In this document: positions 63,792 through 64,000 of the stretch, piece after piece | Numbering within the stretch: the stretch's first letter is position 1 | How the letters are laid out: every line of letters begins with the position of its first letter | Assembly (NCBI GenBank): GCA_963921245.4 | Contig: CAWUEY030000001.1 | Location: 992,001 to 1,056,000, forward strand | Direction: 5' to 3' | Length of the DNA stretch: 64,000 nucleotides | Source of the DNA: JABJGO01 sp963921245 | Lineage (GTDB): Bacteria > Pseudomonadota > Alphaproteobacteria > Rhodospirillales > Casp-alpha2 | Position numbers and translations under genes: made by a program | The notes under the pieces: model-generated | The model's input: the letters and a program-made list of their open reading frames with translations, nothing else | Told to the model about the DNA's origin: nothing | Database searches by the model: none

Positions 63792-64000
63792 GAAAGAATC
63801 TGTCTCCAAAGAATCTATGCCCCTGTGAGTGTGCCGATCCAATTGATCACATCGCCTCATCTTATCGCGCCGTGCCCGTTGCTCAACCCCCCGCGTTTAT
63901 CGAACGTATACGGAGCATTTTTATGGTATTTCGAGCGAAGGAAACAGGGTGTTGGCATAGATGTTTTAAGCATTTATGTTGGCACGATGATGCCCCGGCG

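Noticed and set aside
63792..64000. Possible gene start at the right edge (ATGATGCCCCGG)
   Set aside because: Only a few codons are visible and nothing can be recognised; the stretch is listed as without a supported feature.
1..64000. tRNA, rRNA, tmRNA, CRISPR, insertion sequences or prophage
   Set aside because: Looked for in the intergenic gaps by eye; no cloverleaf, regular spacer-repeat pattern, transposase or integrase was found.

Overview
This 64 kb window looks like core chromosome of an alphaproteobacterium, probably a deep-branching, Rhodospirillales-like and perhaps marine lineage. The assignment rests on gene content and order, not on an rRNA or tRNA, because none was found. Signs are the rne-amiC-mrcA-prfB block, an EipB (DUF1849) envelope protein, glnE followed by bcp, a combined iscR-iscS-suf operon, a Fur-family Zur beside znuCBA, and small alphaproteobacterial families (DUF2849, DUF983). 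No insertion sequence, prophage, integrase or CRISPR array was seen.

Layout. 1-218 is the start of an indolepyruvate ferredoxin oxidoreductase cut by the window edge. 414-2677 is the kbl-tdh threonine degradation operon. 2959-6111 carries a hotdog thioesterase, a DUF2849 protein, an AlkX/YcaQ-type DNA glycosylase and glyoxalase II. After a 717-base gap with a promoter-like element, 6829-14405 is an envelope and periplasm block: EipB, a tandem PDZ protein, a DsbA-like oxidoreductase, a DUF3047 lipoprotein, a BepA-like M48/TPR protease, a gamma-glutamyltranspeptidase-like lipoprotein and an aminotransferase. 14421-22595 holds rne (minus) facing away from amiC, mrcA and prfB; prfB keeps the classical +1 programmed frameshift. 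22626-27901 has a membrane metallophosphoesterase, an NTF2-like protein and the zinc cluster zur - 42-residue membrane ORF - znuC - znuB - znuA, with a 14-bp palindrome before zur.

28195-38874 is mixed housekeeping: an isolated fliL, bcp, glnE, a large AsmA/YhdP-like protein, tyrS, anmK and an alpha/beta hydrolase. 39108-47895 is a long co-directional run, cysE-iscR-iscS-sufB-C-D-S-U-T-A. It joins cysteine synthesis to Fe-S cluster assembly behind one strong promoter that overlaps an IscR-box-like sequence. 47945-54978 has small membrane proteins, an EamA transporter, mnmA, a sulfotransferase, an Atm1-type ABC exporter, a 73-residue orphan and an amino-acid racemase. 55401-63791 is a minus-strand GMP and RNA-modification block: guaA, a GMC oxidoreductase with no normal start codon, rsmB, guaB, rlmE and ppx.

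Functional links. CysE makes O-acetylserine for cysteine; two cysteine desulfurases mobilise its sulfur; SufBCD, SufU, SufT and SufA build and deliver clusters; IscR senses them; MnmA also draws on desulfurase sulfur; Atm1 is the exporter tied to glutathione and sulfur metabolism. GuaB and GuaA are successive steps to GMP. No wholly new multi-gene system is evident. The best candidates for new biology are the coupled 42-residue ORF in the zinc operon, an orphan plus-strand terminator at 28779-28813, and a promoter plus hairpin in the 6112-6828 gap.
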